DNA of 64,000 bases from Nocardia transvalensis (GTDB lineage: Bacteria; Actinomycetota; Actinomycetes; Mycobacteriales; Mycobacteriaceae), in contig NZ_JADLQQ010000007.1 in the NCBI RefSeq assembly GCF_015477765.1, positions 186,001 to 250,000 of the forward strand, given 5' to 3'. The notes beneath the pieces are model-generated. The model made no database searches, was not told the origin of the DNA, and saw only the letters and a program-made list of their open reading frames with translations. The number at the start of each line of letters is the position of its first letter. The first letter of the stretch is position 1. Both the position numbers and the translations under genes were made by a program. This document shows, piece by piece, positions 7,713 to 15,932 of the stretch.

Positions 7713-8777
7713 ATGATCGACAACACTGCCCGCGCCGGTCGTGACGGCGATGTGCTGGCCGTCGTCAGCCAGAGCGGCCCGACCGTCACGTTCTTCGACG
7801 CCGCCACCGACGCACCTCTCGGCGTGCTCAACGTGCTCGCCGAGCCCCACGAACTGTGCTTCGACCCCACCCAGCGGCTGCTCTGGTGCACCAGCGCCTA
7901 TTACGGCGGCTACTACCACGCCAACACCGGCCGCCGCACTCAGTTGACCGTCATCGACCCCGACGCGCGCCGCATCGTCGACGTTGTCGACCTCGCTCCC
8001 GAACACGGTCCGCACGGGCTGGCGCTCGACCCCGTCCGAGGCCGGATGTACGTGAGCGTCGAGGGATCCGACGATCGGCCCGGCGGTGTCGTCGTCATCG
8101 ACACCGAAACCCGAAAGCCCTTGGGCCGCATCGATACCGGAGCCCCAGGCCCGCACTGGTTCGTCATCGACCCCGCCGGTCGGCGCGGCTACGCCACCAA
8201 TAAGGAGGCACCGTTCGTGTCCTTCGTCGACCTGGAGACCGGCACCACAACCACGACCGTGGAAGTTCCCGGCAGCGAGGGCCTCGCGGTTTCCGCCGAC
8301 GGCCGTGAACTCTATGTCGCCGCACCGTATGTCGGCCTGAAACCCGGTGTGGCCGATCACCGGCCACAGCCCGGAATTCGAGTGATCGACACCGAGGCCG
8401 AAAGCATCGCCGCTGTCTGGCCCACCGAACGCAACGTCTTGCCGGTGCACCTGACCAGCACCGGAACCTTGCTCGCCGGGCAACTGCGGATGGTGGCCGA
8501 CGGGTCCTCGGGACTCGGACGCCAGCAGCCCGGCACGTTGACCGCCTTCTCCACGACCACTCGTGAGCAAATCGCCGAGGTGCAGCTCACCGGTGCGTTC
8601 CCGCTGACGATCACCGCCTCACCGGACGGGCGACTCGGCTACGTCGCGGCGGTGTCCTCATCGACGGTCGACATCATCGATCTACACACCTGGCAACTGC
8701 TCGGCTCGCTGAACATCGCCAAGCGCGGCGAACCCGGCGCCCACGGATTGGCCTACATCCCTCGCCCGACGAACTGA
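7713..8777 (+). CDS. YncE-like beta-propeller protein
   Basis: A 354-residue protein built of repeated blades of about 40-45 residues, each of the form VxVIDxxTxxxLxxIxxGxxPHxLxxxPxGxxxYV: for example VVVIDTETRKPLGRI, then SFVDLETGT, IRVIDTEAESIAAVW and VDIIDLHTWQLLGSL. This matches the YncE/lactonase-type seven-bladed propellers. There is no signal peptide from the chosen ATG at 7713, which has AAGGAA six bases upstream; an in-frame GTG at 7644 would add residues without any ribosome site and cut into the operator. Likely cytosolic, perhaps a lactonase or binding protein controlled by the divergent LysR regulator. Confidence 0.8.
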   Translation: MIDNTARAGRDGDVLAVVSQSGPTVTFFDAATDAPLGVLNVLAEPHELCFDPTQRLLWCTSAYYGGYYHANTGRRTQLTVIDPDARRIVDVVDLAPEHGPHGLALDPVRGRMYVSVEGSDDRPGGVVVIDTETRKPLGRIDTGAPGPHWFVIDPAGRRGYATNKEAPFVSFVDLETGTTTTTVEVPGSEGLAVSADGRELYVAAPYVGLKPGVADHRPQPGIRVIDTEAESIAAVWPTERNVLPVHLTSTGTLLAGQLRMVADGSSGLGRQQPGTLTAFSTTTREQIAEVQLTGAFPLTITASPDGRLGYVAAVSSSTVDIIDLHTWQLLGSLNIAKRGEPGAHGLAYIPRPTN

Positions 8778-8833
8778 GCCCCGGCCGCCGGATGCCGGCG
8801 TCGACGGTGACATGGCAGCCCGGGAATCTCGTG

Positions 8834-9718
8834 ATGTCGAGTCCGGTTCTCCACTTGGACAGCTGTCGCACCAGCAGTCGGCTACAGCAGCGCCCATTTC
8901 GGCGCCGATCCGGACCGCATCATCGCCTATGCGCGCCGTGCGGAGGCGTGCGGATTCGAGGGGCTGTATCTGCCCGAGCATCTGGTCCTGTATCCGGGCG
9001 TGAAGCTCCACAACTTCGAGGTCCCACCGTCGCTGCCGTTTCTCGACCCGCTCGACACCCTCGCCTATGTCGCCGCGGCCACCGAGCGGTTGCTGCTGGG
9101 CACGGGCGTGCTGCTGTTGCCGTATCGGCATCCGGTGTGCTCGCCAAGCAGTTGGCGACCATCGACGTGTTGTCGAAGGGCCGGATGCGGTTGCTGACGG
9201 TGGGGTTGGGCACCGTGCCGGAAGAGGCTGCGGCGACAGGCGTCGATTTCCGCACACGTGGACGACGTGCCGACGAAACGATCGACGTGCTGCGCCTGCT
9301 GTGGGCGGGGGGTGAGGAGGGCGTGAGCTTCCGGGGCGAATTCTTCTCCTTCGACAACCTCGTACAGTTTCCGAAGCCGTACCAGGCCTCGTCGCTACCC
9401 ATCCACGTCGGTGGTTCCAGTCGGGCGGCTGCACGCCGAGCCGGCCTGCGTGGTGACGGGTATTTCGCGGGAGGTGCGCTGGTCCCTCAGGAACGCGCGG
9501 AGCAGTGGGAACTGGCGCGTTCGGCGGCAAAGGAGTCCGGGCGAGATCCCGACGCTCTCGAATACACCCGCTGGAGCGGAATCGACATGACCGACGAGCG
9601 GCTCGAAGCCTTTGCCGCGCAAGGGGTCACCCGTGTGGTGGTCAGTCCCACGGCCTCGGATCCGAGTGAACAACACGAGGAGTTGTCACGATTCGCTGAA
9701 CGCTTCATCCGCGGATAG
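8834..9718 (+). pseudogene. Luciferase-like monooxygenase with compensating frameshifts
   Basis: Flavin (F420/FMN)-dependent luciferase-like monooxygenase, now disrupted. The middle part (about 8880-9135) reads in one frame: RRAEACGFEGLYLPEHL, FLDPLDTLAYVAAATERLLLGTGVLLLPYRHPV. The rest (VLAKQLATIDVLSKGRMRLL to FAERFIRG) reads in another. The break near 9134-9137 fits a single lost G in CCGGTG(G)TGCTC. No start codon exists in the middle frame; the only good ATG (8834) lies in the frame of the C-terminal part, implying a second, earlier shift. A continuous open frame survives across the damage, but its first ~100 residues would be out-of-frame protein. Compensating sequencing errors are the alternative. 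Confidence 0.75.
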
Positions 9719-9911
9719 CCCTCCCACCGAGAAGACGACAATGACATCGTCTGTGCCGAGATGAAGTGCGGTGGCGCGCTCGGCCTTCCGCGGGCTGCAT
9801 CCCACGACTCCGTCATGATCACGCGTAGCTGTAGCCCGAACCTCCGTTCCGGTCGTTCGAGCCAGATATAGGGATGTCCGCCCCGGTGGTTATCGCCGAT
9901 TAGGCCCGACC

Positions 9912-9940
9912 TTGCATATGTGTATACGTCTACTTATAGT
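9912..9940 (+). promoter_or_regulatory. Sigma-70-type promoter of the P450 gene
   Basis: TTGCAT (9912-9917), exactly 17 bp, then TATAGT (9935-9940), placed 57 bp before the P450 start. The spacer contains the palindrome GTATAC, a possible repressor contact. Good match to housekeeping -35/-10 spacing in an otherwise GC-rich region. Confidence 0.6.
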
Positions 9941-9997
9941 TGGACTACTGCTGCTTCCGAACTGCCCCGAACACGTACTACCGCAAGGGGAATGGCC

Positions 9998-11203
9998 ATG
10001 AGTGAACTCCTCCACACTGTCACGACGCTGCCGGCGGCGCGTCAGCCCGGCTGCCCGTTCGACCCGCCGGCAGAGCTGATCGACGCCCGCCGACACGGCC
10101 CGATCAGCCACTACACCTTCCCCGGCGGAAAGCCCGGCTGGTTGATCACCGGATACGACCTGGTCCGCTCGGTCTTGGCCGACCAGCGATTCAGCTCACG
10201 CAAGGAGCTCATGCTCCACCCGACCATCGACTACTCGGGCATCGAGATCCTTCCGGCACCGCCCGGTGAGTTTCTTCTCATGGACGAGCCGCAGCATGGG
10301 CGCTATCGGAAACCGCTGGCGAGCAAGTTCACCGCACGGCGCATGTGGCTGCTCACCGAACGCGTCGAGCAAATCACCGCCGACCACCTCGACGCCATGG
10401 AGAAAGCCGGGCCGCCAACGGATCTGCTGACCGCGTTCGCCAAGCCCATCCCCGCCATCATGATCTGTGAACTGCTGGGAGTGCCCTACCAGGACCGGGA
10501 CCGCTTCCAAGAGCACGTCGAGTCGTTCATGAACGGGGAGACCAGCGACGAGGACCAGATAGCGGCCGTCACCGCGACCTACGACTACCTCACGGAACTG
10601 GTGGCCGCCAAGCGCGCGAACCCCACCGACGACATCCTCAGCGACCTCACCGACACCGATCTGACCGATGAGGAACTGCGCGGGATGGCCCTGCTTCTGC
10701 TGACGGCCGGGTTCGACACCACCGCGAACATGCTGGCGCTGGGCACCTTCGCGCTGCTGCGCCACCCGGAGCAGCTCGCCGCGCTGCGCGCCGATCCCGC
10801 GCTCACCGACCAGGCCGTCGAGGAGTTGCTGCGATACCTGAGCGTCGCCAAGACGTTCATGAGAACAGCGCTGGAAGACGTCGAGCTGGCCGGCCAGACG
10901 ATCAAGGCCGGGCAGGTGGTCATCGCGTCGTACCACACCGCCAATCGCGACCCCGAGCGCTTCGACGATCCCCACACGCTCGATCTCCACAGGCGGGCCG
11001 ACGGACATCTCGCCTTCGGCCACGGCACCCACCTGTGCCTGGGAGCGCAGCTCGCCCGCGTCGAGATGCGCGTCGCGTTCCCCGCGCTGATCAATAGGTT
11101 TCCCACGCTGCGCCTGGCCGTACCGGCCGACGAGGTTGCCCTGCGCCCGGAGACCGCGGACATCTACGGGGTGAAGAGCCTCCCGGTCACCTGGGACGTG
11201 TGA
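9998..11203 (+). CDS. Cytochrome P450
   Basis: Soluble bacterial class I P450 of 401 residues, monooxygenase for an unknown substrate. All signatures are present: I-helix LLTAGFDTTANM (oxygen activation, AGxDTT), K-helix EELLRYL (ExxR), and the heme loop FGHGTHLCLGAQLAR with the cysteine ligand. Overall look is CYP105/107-like. The ATG at 9998 is chosen because AAGGGG lies 7 nt upstream; an ATG at 9992 is too close to it. No ferredoxin gene is adjacent. It is convergent with, and overlaps by 17 bp, an SDR gene, and may share a secondary-metabolite or catabolic role with it. Confidence 0.96.
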   Translation: MSELLHTVTTLPAARQPGCPFDPPAELIDARRHGPISHYTFPGGKPGWLITGYDLVRSVLADQRFSSRKELMLHPTIDYSGIEILPAPPGEFLLMDEPQHGRYRKPLASKFTARRMWLLTERVEQITADHLDAMEKAGPPTDLLTAFAKPIPAIMICELLGVPYQDRDRFQEHVESFMNGETSDEDQIAAVTATYDYLTELVAAKRANPTDDILSDLTDTDLTDEELRGMALLLLTAGFDTTANMLALGTFALLRHPEQLAALRADPALTDQAVEELLRYLSVAKTFMRTALEDVELAGQTIKAGQVVIASYHTANRDPERFDDPHTLDLHRRADGHLAFGHGTHLCLGAQLARVEMRVAFPALINRFPTLRLAVPADEVALRPETADIYGVKSLPVTWDV

Positions 11204-11966
11204 CCGCATCGCCCACGCCGTCGGCGCCGACCAGTTTCAGTTTCGGGAAGTCCACCGGCTCCGGCCCCCGCCCGTGTTGGACGATGTACGCGCGGCCGGT
11301 GTCACCGCCCGTCACCACCTCGGCCACCATCGCGGCGGTCTCTGCCGGATCGGCCAACGCCAAGCCCGCCGAGCGGATGTGCTCCACCGCCTCCGTCGGC
11401 AGGATCGGCGTCGAAACGAATCCGGGGCACACCGCGTTGATCCGCACATTCCTCTTCTCCCACACGGGCGCCAGTGACCGCACCAGCCCGATCACGGCGT
11501 GCTTCGTCGCCGCGTACACCGGGTCGAAGTCGGCGGACGACAGGCCGGCCATGCTCGACGTCACCACCACCGCGCCGCCGCCGTCGGCGGCCAACGCCGG
11601 CAGCGCCGCGCGCAGGCCGTACATCACCCCGTAGAGATTCACCGCCACCACCTGGTGCAGCCGCTCCGGCCGATAGTCCTCCTCGCCGAAGCCGCCGCCG
11701 TCGCCGATCCCAGCGTTCAGATGCACCAGGTCCAGCCCGCCGAATTCGTCGACCGCCGCCCGCACGGCAGCCGCGTTGTCCTCCTCGGACGACACATCCG
11801 TGCGCACGAAGCGCCCGCCGACCTCCGCGGCGACGGCCTCGCCGCCCACCTCGTCGACGTCCGCCACCACCACACCGGCGCCGAGGCCGCCGGGAGTCCG
11901 TCCGTAGTGCCGTGCCACCGCGGCACCGATGCCGCTCGCCGCACCCGTTACCAGTACCGATCGCAT
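11187..11966 (-). CDS. SDR family oxidoreductase
   Basis: Classical SDR, 259 residues, NAD(P)-dependent alcohol/ketone oxidoreductase. Motifs: VTGAASGIGAA (residues 6-16), NAGIGDG in the NAG position, VTSSMAG (catalytic Ser), YAATKHA (Tyr-x3-Lys) and VCPGFVSTPI. The start ATG at 11966 follows from the N-terminal Rossmann strand. The 3' end overlaps that of the convergent P450 gene by 17 bp, which may make their expression mutually sensitive. The membrane-protein gene lies 32 bp upstream on the same strand, so the two are probably cotranscribed. Confidence 0.93.
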   Translation of the reverse strand: MRSVLVTGAASGIGAAVARHYGRTPGGLGAGVVVADVDEVGGEAVAAEVGGRFVRTDVSSEEDNAAAVRAAVDEFGGLDLVHLNAGIGDGGGFGEEDYRPERLHQVVAVNLYGVMYGLRAALPALAADGGGAVVVTSSMAGLSSADFDPVYAATKHAVIGLVRSLAPVWEKRNVRINAVCPGFVSTPILPTEAVEHIRSAGLALADPAETAAMVAEVVTGGDTGRAYIVQHGRGPEPVDFPKLKLVGADGVGDAVTRPR

Positions 11967-11998
11967 CCCAATTCCTTCCTTACTTGCTCCTGTCCGTC

Positions 11999-12727
11999 TC
12001 ACGCATGCGCCGCCGCGTCCGCCGTGATCCGCTCGATCACGCTCCTGCGCCGCGCGTACACCCGGCTGATGCCCTCCAACAGCAGGAACACCGCTACGTA
12101 CTGCAGGTTGCTGATCAGCGGCACGGCGTCCACGGGAAGCGTGTACGCCAGCACAATCCGCACCACGGCATCGGCCATCAAGCCAACGCCCCAGACCACG
12201 GTCAAAACCCGCATCACATGCCGGAACGTCGGCGAGTCGCGCCAGTACGCGGCCAGCTTCGCGTGCTGTTCCCTGGCCGTGATGGACATCAGCACCGAGG
12301 CGATGAACGGCCGCCGCATCAGCAGCGTCGCCAGGATGCACAGCCCGGCTACTGCTGTCATTGCCCCGTCCTTGGCCAGCAGGAATCGCGCGCTCCCGGT
12401 GAGTAGCGAACTCGCCACGCCCAACGCCAGCAGCACGAGCGTGAACGCCCCCAGGCTGTCGATCCGCCGAGTGCGCGCCATCATCACCACCGCCCGGAGC
12501 AGCGGTGGAATCGCACCCGCCAGCAGCGCCCACCACTGCCCGACACCGGCCGCGCGCAGCCCGTAGAACACCAGCAGAGGCGCCGCTACATTCACACCCA
12601 GGTTCGCCGCCAGCGCCCGGTACTGCGCCGCCCGGGCCGGTGACCCGGCGGAATCGGCGACGGCGCCATCGGGGGTCGGTGCCGCACCGGCGGCGAGCTG
12701 GGTCTGTTGCTCAATCATCATCGTCAA
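11999..12727 (-). CDS. VC0807-type integral membrane protein
   Basis: A 242-residue polytopic membrane protein with about six hydrophobic segments (for example LGVNVAAPLLVFYGLRAAGV, FTLVLLALGVASSLLTG, VAGLCILATLL, VLTVVWGVGLMADAVVRIVL, YVAVFLLLEGI). The pattern, including an arginine-rich loop (MARTRRIDS) and MRRPF, matches the VC0807 family of unknown function found in many actinomycetes. It precedes the SDR gene on the same strand and is divergent from the histidine-kinase gene 183 bp away, so the two-component pair may regulate it. Confidence 0.7.
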   Translation of the reverse strand: MTMMIEQQTQLAAGAAPTPDGAVADSAGSPARAAQYRALAANLGVNVAAPLLVFYGLRAAGVGQWWALLAGAIPPLLRAVVMMARTRRIDSLGAFTLVLLALGVASSLLTGSARFLLAKDGAMTAVAGLCILATLLMRRPFIASVLMSITAREQHAKLAAYWRDSPTFRHVMRVLTVVWGVGLMADAVVRIVLAYTLPVDAVPLISNLQYVAVFLLLEGISRVYARRRSVIERITADAAAHA

Positions 12728-12910
12728 TCACCTCGGCATCGACGCTAGAAACGAACCGCGCCAGCGGTAATGGACCTGGCTGCCCGACAGGGGTGTGCCC
12801 AGACCCACCCCGTTCGGGGCCTGGGCCCACCCCGGAAACCGCCGCCGGTGGTCCAGACTGAAAAAGGTCGGGCACACCCACGGCGTGCACGGGAAGAGGA
12901 GGGCTACGTC

Positions 12911-14266
12911 ATGACCGCGACAAGCGCCGGACCGGTGCGCCGGGTCCTGCGTCGGCTGGGCTGCTACCACGTCGACCTGGCGTACTCGATATCCGTCGGA
13001 TTCACGGTCGTGACCCTCGCGCTGTTCACCGTCCCTCTCGCCGTCCTCGCGTTCGCGGCGCCCGGCACCGGCCCCGGCCGCCGCGCGCTGCACGCCACCC
13101 GCAGGGCGGCACGGTTCGTCCGCTCCTACGGCACAACGTGGCACGGCGGCGACCACCCGGACCTCTACCTGCCCGCCCCCTACCTCCCGCGCCCGCCACG
13201 CCAGGACCCGGCCACTCGCCGCGACCTTGCCTTCTTCGCCTGCGAGCCACTGGTCGGCACCCTGTTGCTGCTCGTGCCCGCCGCGATCGCCTGGCACGGG
13301 CTGTTCGGGCTGACCGCTCCGGCCGTCGTCTACTACGTCGGCGGCGGCCACGGCGCCTTCCACGCCGGTCCGTTCGACTCCGCGGCGGCCGCCCTGCCCA
13401 GTGGCGTCGCGCTCTATATCGCGGCACTGCTGCTCGCCCGCGCCGGGCGTTTCCGGCACGGCCGGTGGCTGCCCGTGCTGCTCGGCCCCGCGCCCTTCGT
13501 CGCCTCGGACGTCGCGTTCGAGAACGAGCGGCGGCACCTTGTCGCGCGCGTTGCCGAGCTGGCCGAAACCCGCACCGCCACCCTGGACAGCGCGGCCGCC
13601 GAGCTGCGCCGCATCGAGCGTGACCTACACGACGGTGCCCAAGCCCGGCTGGTGGCCCTGGGGATGAACCTCGGCGCGCTCGACGCGCTGATGGAGGCCG
13701 ACCCGGCGCGGGCGAGGCGGCTGCTCACGCAGATGCAGGACGACTCCACCAAGGCGCTGAACGAACTGCGCGATCTGGTCCGCGGTATCCACCCCCCGGT
13801 GCTTGCCGAGCGCGGACTGGCCGACGCGGTGCGGGCACTGGCACTGGACGCCCCGATGGAGGCCGAAGTTGACGCCGTGCTGCCGGGACGCCCGGAGCCG
13901 CCGATCGAGTCGGCGCTGTACTTCGCCGTCTCGGAGCTGCTGGCGAACGCGGCCAAGCACAGCGGTGCCGACACGGTGCGGATAACCCTGCACTACGAAG
14001 ACGGGGACAGGGAAGGGAAGCGGGACGGGGACGGGAACGGGGTCCTGCGCTGCACGGTCCGGGACGACGGCCGCGGCGGCGCCGATCCCGACGCCGAACG
14101 CGGTAGCGGGCTGAGTGGTGTGCGCCGCCGACTGGCGGCCTTCGACGGTAAGGTCGAGGTGCACAGCCCGGTGGGTGGTCCGACACTGGTGAAGATGGAG
14201 ATCCCATGCGCGTTGTCCTCGCCGAGGACCTATTCCTCCTCCGCGACGGACTCGTCAACCTCCTGA
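12911..14266 (+). CDS. Sensor histidine kinase, NarL/DesK type
   Basis: Membrane sensor kinase, 451 residues. The N-terminal half carries paired hydrophobic segments (about residues 25-55, 110-145, 160-185) of a putative sensor domain. It is followed by a HisKA_3 dimerisation box with the phosphoacceptor in IERDLHDGAQARL, and an HATPase domain with SELLANAAKHSGA (N box), DDGRGGA (G1) and GSGLSGVRRRL (G2). The ATG at 12911 is preceded by AGAGGAGGG; an upstream in-frame start would lack one. Its last ~60 bp overlap the response-regulator gene, so the final residues (LSSPRTYSSSATDS) are a by-product of the overlap. Forms a two-component system with the next gene. Confidence 0.95.
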   Translation: MTATSAGPVRRVLRRLGCYHVDLAYSISVGFTVVTLALFTVPLAVLAFAAPGTGPGRRALHATRRAARFVRSYGTTWHGGDHPDLYLPAPYLPRPPRQDPATRRDLAFFACEPLVGTLLLLVPAAIAWHGLFGLTAPAVVYYVGGGHGAFHAGPFDSAAAALPSGVALYIAALLLARAGRFRHGRWLPVLLGPAPFVASDVAFENERRHLVARVAELAETRTATLDSAAAELRRIERDLHDGAQARLVALGMNLGALDALMEADPARARRLLTQMQDDSTKALNELRDLVRGIHPPVLAERGLADAVRALALDAPMEAEVDAVLPGRPEPPIESALYFAVSELLANAAKHSGADTVRITLHYEDGDREGKRDGDGNGVLRCTVRDDGRGGADPDAERGSGLSGVRRRLAAFDGKVEVHSPVGGPTLVKMEIPCALSSPRTYSSSATDSSTS

Positions 14267-14883
14267 CCGGGCACGGCTTCACCCTCGCCGCCGCAGTGGC
14301 CAGCGGCCCCGAACTGGAGCGGGTGCTGCGTGAAGAGGAGCTGGACGTGGCCGTGGTGGACGTCCGCCTCCCGCCGACCTTCACCGACGAGGGCCTGCAG
14401 GCGGCGCTGTCCGCGCGCCGCGAGCGGCCGGGCCTGCCGGTGCTGGTGCTCTCCCAGCATGTCGAACAGCTGTACGCGCGGGAGCTGCTCGCCGATGGCA
14501 GCGGTGCCGTCGGCTACCTGCTGAAGGACCGAGTGCTCAACGCCGGGCAGTTCATCGACGCGGTGCGGCGCGTGGCCGGGGGCGGCACGGTGATGGACCC
14601 CGAGGTCATCGCCAAGCTGCTGGGTGGGCGCCGCCGGGACGACCCGCTGGCAGCGCTCACCCCGCGGGAGCGGGAGGTGCTCGCCCTGATGGCGGAGGGC
14701 TGCTCCAACGCGGCCATCGCCGGACGGTTGTACGTCAGCGAGAGCGCCGTCGGCAAGCACTCGGCAAGCATTTTCGGCAAGCTCGGCATCGGCGCCTCCG
14801 ATGACACCAACCGCCGGGTACTCGCCGTCCTCGCCTACCTCAACGGCACCAGGACCGGGGTCGGGTCGCATAGACAGCCATAG
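14206..14883 (+). CDS. LuxR/NarL family response regulator
   Basis: A 225-residue response regulator. Receiver domain: acidic pair E7-D8, phosphoacceptor D52 in VVDVRLPPT, and K107 in GYLLKDRV. The C-terminal LuxR-type helix-turn-helix starts at LTPREREVLALMAEGCSNAAIAGRL, with SESAVGKHSASIFGKL as recognition region. It begins inside the histidine-kinase gene, which implies translational coupling and stoichiometric expression. Targets may include the divergent membrane protein/SDR genes; that is inference from position. Confidence 0.95.
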   Translation: MRVVLAEDLFLLRDGLVNLLTGHGFTLAAAVASGPELERVLREEELDVAVVDVRLPPTFTDEGLQAALSARRERPGLPVLVLSQHVEQLYARELLADGSGAVGYLLKDRVLNAGQFIDAVRRVAGGGTVMDPEVIAKLLGGRRRDDPLAALTPREREVLALMAEGCSNAAIAGRLYVSESAVGKHSASIFGKLGIGASDDTNRRVLAVLAYLNGTRTGVGSHRQP

Positions 14884-14892
14884 ACAACGGGG

Positions 14893-15120
14893 TCAGGGGT
14901 GTGCGATGGACCCGGGCTGTGCGAGGTGTTGGATCGTCTCTGCGATATCGCCGTCGATTCGGCCGAATGCCAGATCGTCGTTGATTCCAGGTGAGAACAG
15001 CAGGATCGGGAACGGGCCGTCAGCCGTGCGAGCCGGGCCGTCTTGGCGGCCATGACTTGGTTCGAGGGTCCACTTGCTCGAGGGAACGCCGAGGTCGGCG
15101 AGATCACTCGTCTGGAGTTG
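14893..15120 (-). pseudogene. Possible remnant of an alpha/beta-hydrolase gene
   Basis: A minus-strand frame of about 75 residues ends at 14893 and contains RTADGPFPILLFSPGIND, which resembles the strand and oxyanion-hole region of PAF-acetylhydrolase/chlorophyllase-like hydrolases. Nothing upstream or downstream completes a hydrolase: no GxSxG and no catalytic His. If real it is a short relic. The rest of the 14884-15182 gap holds nothing I can support. Confidence 0.25.
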
Positions 15121-15182
15121 CAGACCGCCGGGCGTCGTCCACGGTGCGACCGACTGTGGCTGTCGTGAGGCAGAATACGAGC

Positions 15183-15635
15183 GTGAGCGACGTGCCGGGG
15201 CCCGGTGGAGACAGGTTCGATGCGGTGGAACGGTTGCGCAGGACGCCGGACGGTGTGCGGGCGGACGAGACCGGTCGTTCCGAGGCGGGTGACGGCGCGT
15301 CGAAGCTGGTCCGGTTGCCGCATCGCCCGCGGCGTATGACCGAGGATGCCGGTGAGCGTCGCCGTAAAACGTGGCGCTCGGAGGGGGGCTCGGTTTTCGA
15401 TCCTGCGCCGACCAGGCCCGTGCTGCGATCAGAGCTGCAGTGTGAGACGGGGGCATGGCCGGTCGACCTCGGTCCGGCGTGGCAACACGTTCCCGACGAG
15501 GAGCCGGGCGGCGCCGAGCATGGCGGCAGTGTCATCGATCTCGGCGCATGGCGCAAACGAGCGGGTGACGCTGCCCCGGCCGTCGGCATTCGGCGCATGG
15601 CCAAGCCCCGCAGAATCGGACCCGATACCCCCTAA
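15183..15635 (+). CDS. Hypothetical Arg-rich, low-complexity protein
   Basis: A 150-residue frame from a GTG at 15183 with GAGG about 12 nt upstream. The product is rich in Arg, Gly, Asp and Pro, with no hydrophobic core, and ends in a basic tail (WRKRAGDAAPAVGIRRMAKPRRIG). No family recognised; it looks intrinsically disordered. The following ~300 bp (15636-15932) hold no gene, only the leader of the lipoprotein peptidase. It could be a chance frame in GC-rich DNA, though the third-position composition looks coding. Confidence 0.4.
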   Translation: MSDVPGPGGDRFDAVERLRRTPDGVRADETGRSEAGDGASKLVRLPHRPRRMTEDAGERRRKTWRSEGGSVFDPAPTRPVLRSELQCETGAWPVDLGPAWQHVPDEEPGGAEHGGSVIDLGAWRKRAGDAAPAVGIRRMAKPRRIGPDTP

Positions 15636-15932
15636 TGCCGCCGGCCGGATGTGCGTTCGATATGCGGCTCTGAGGTCGTGCGGGCTGGGTCGATCCCGCA
15701 TACGTCGTGGTGTCGGCTACCGGTCGGGCGCGGTGGCGGTGACGATGCGGGTGGTGATCCAGGGGAGGAGACGGCCGTAATGCCGGGTCGCTCCAAGGTT
15801 TTCCGGTATTGACGAGGCGGCCGCCGGGGCGCTGCCGATTCTTACGTTGTTTTGCCGTTCGGCCGACGCGGCTCTGACATTCGCTGGGCAGCATCGACGC
15901 TCGACAGACAACGGAGAAAGAAGGTTCGAGGG

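Noticed and set aside
12728..13537. Long minus-strand frame under the histidine kinase
   Set aside because: Low-complexity Arg/Gly product, antisense to a gene with complete kinase motifs.
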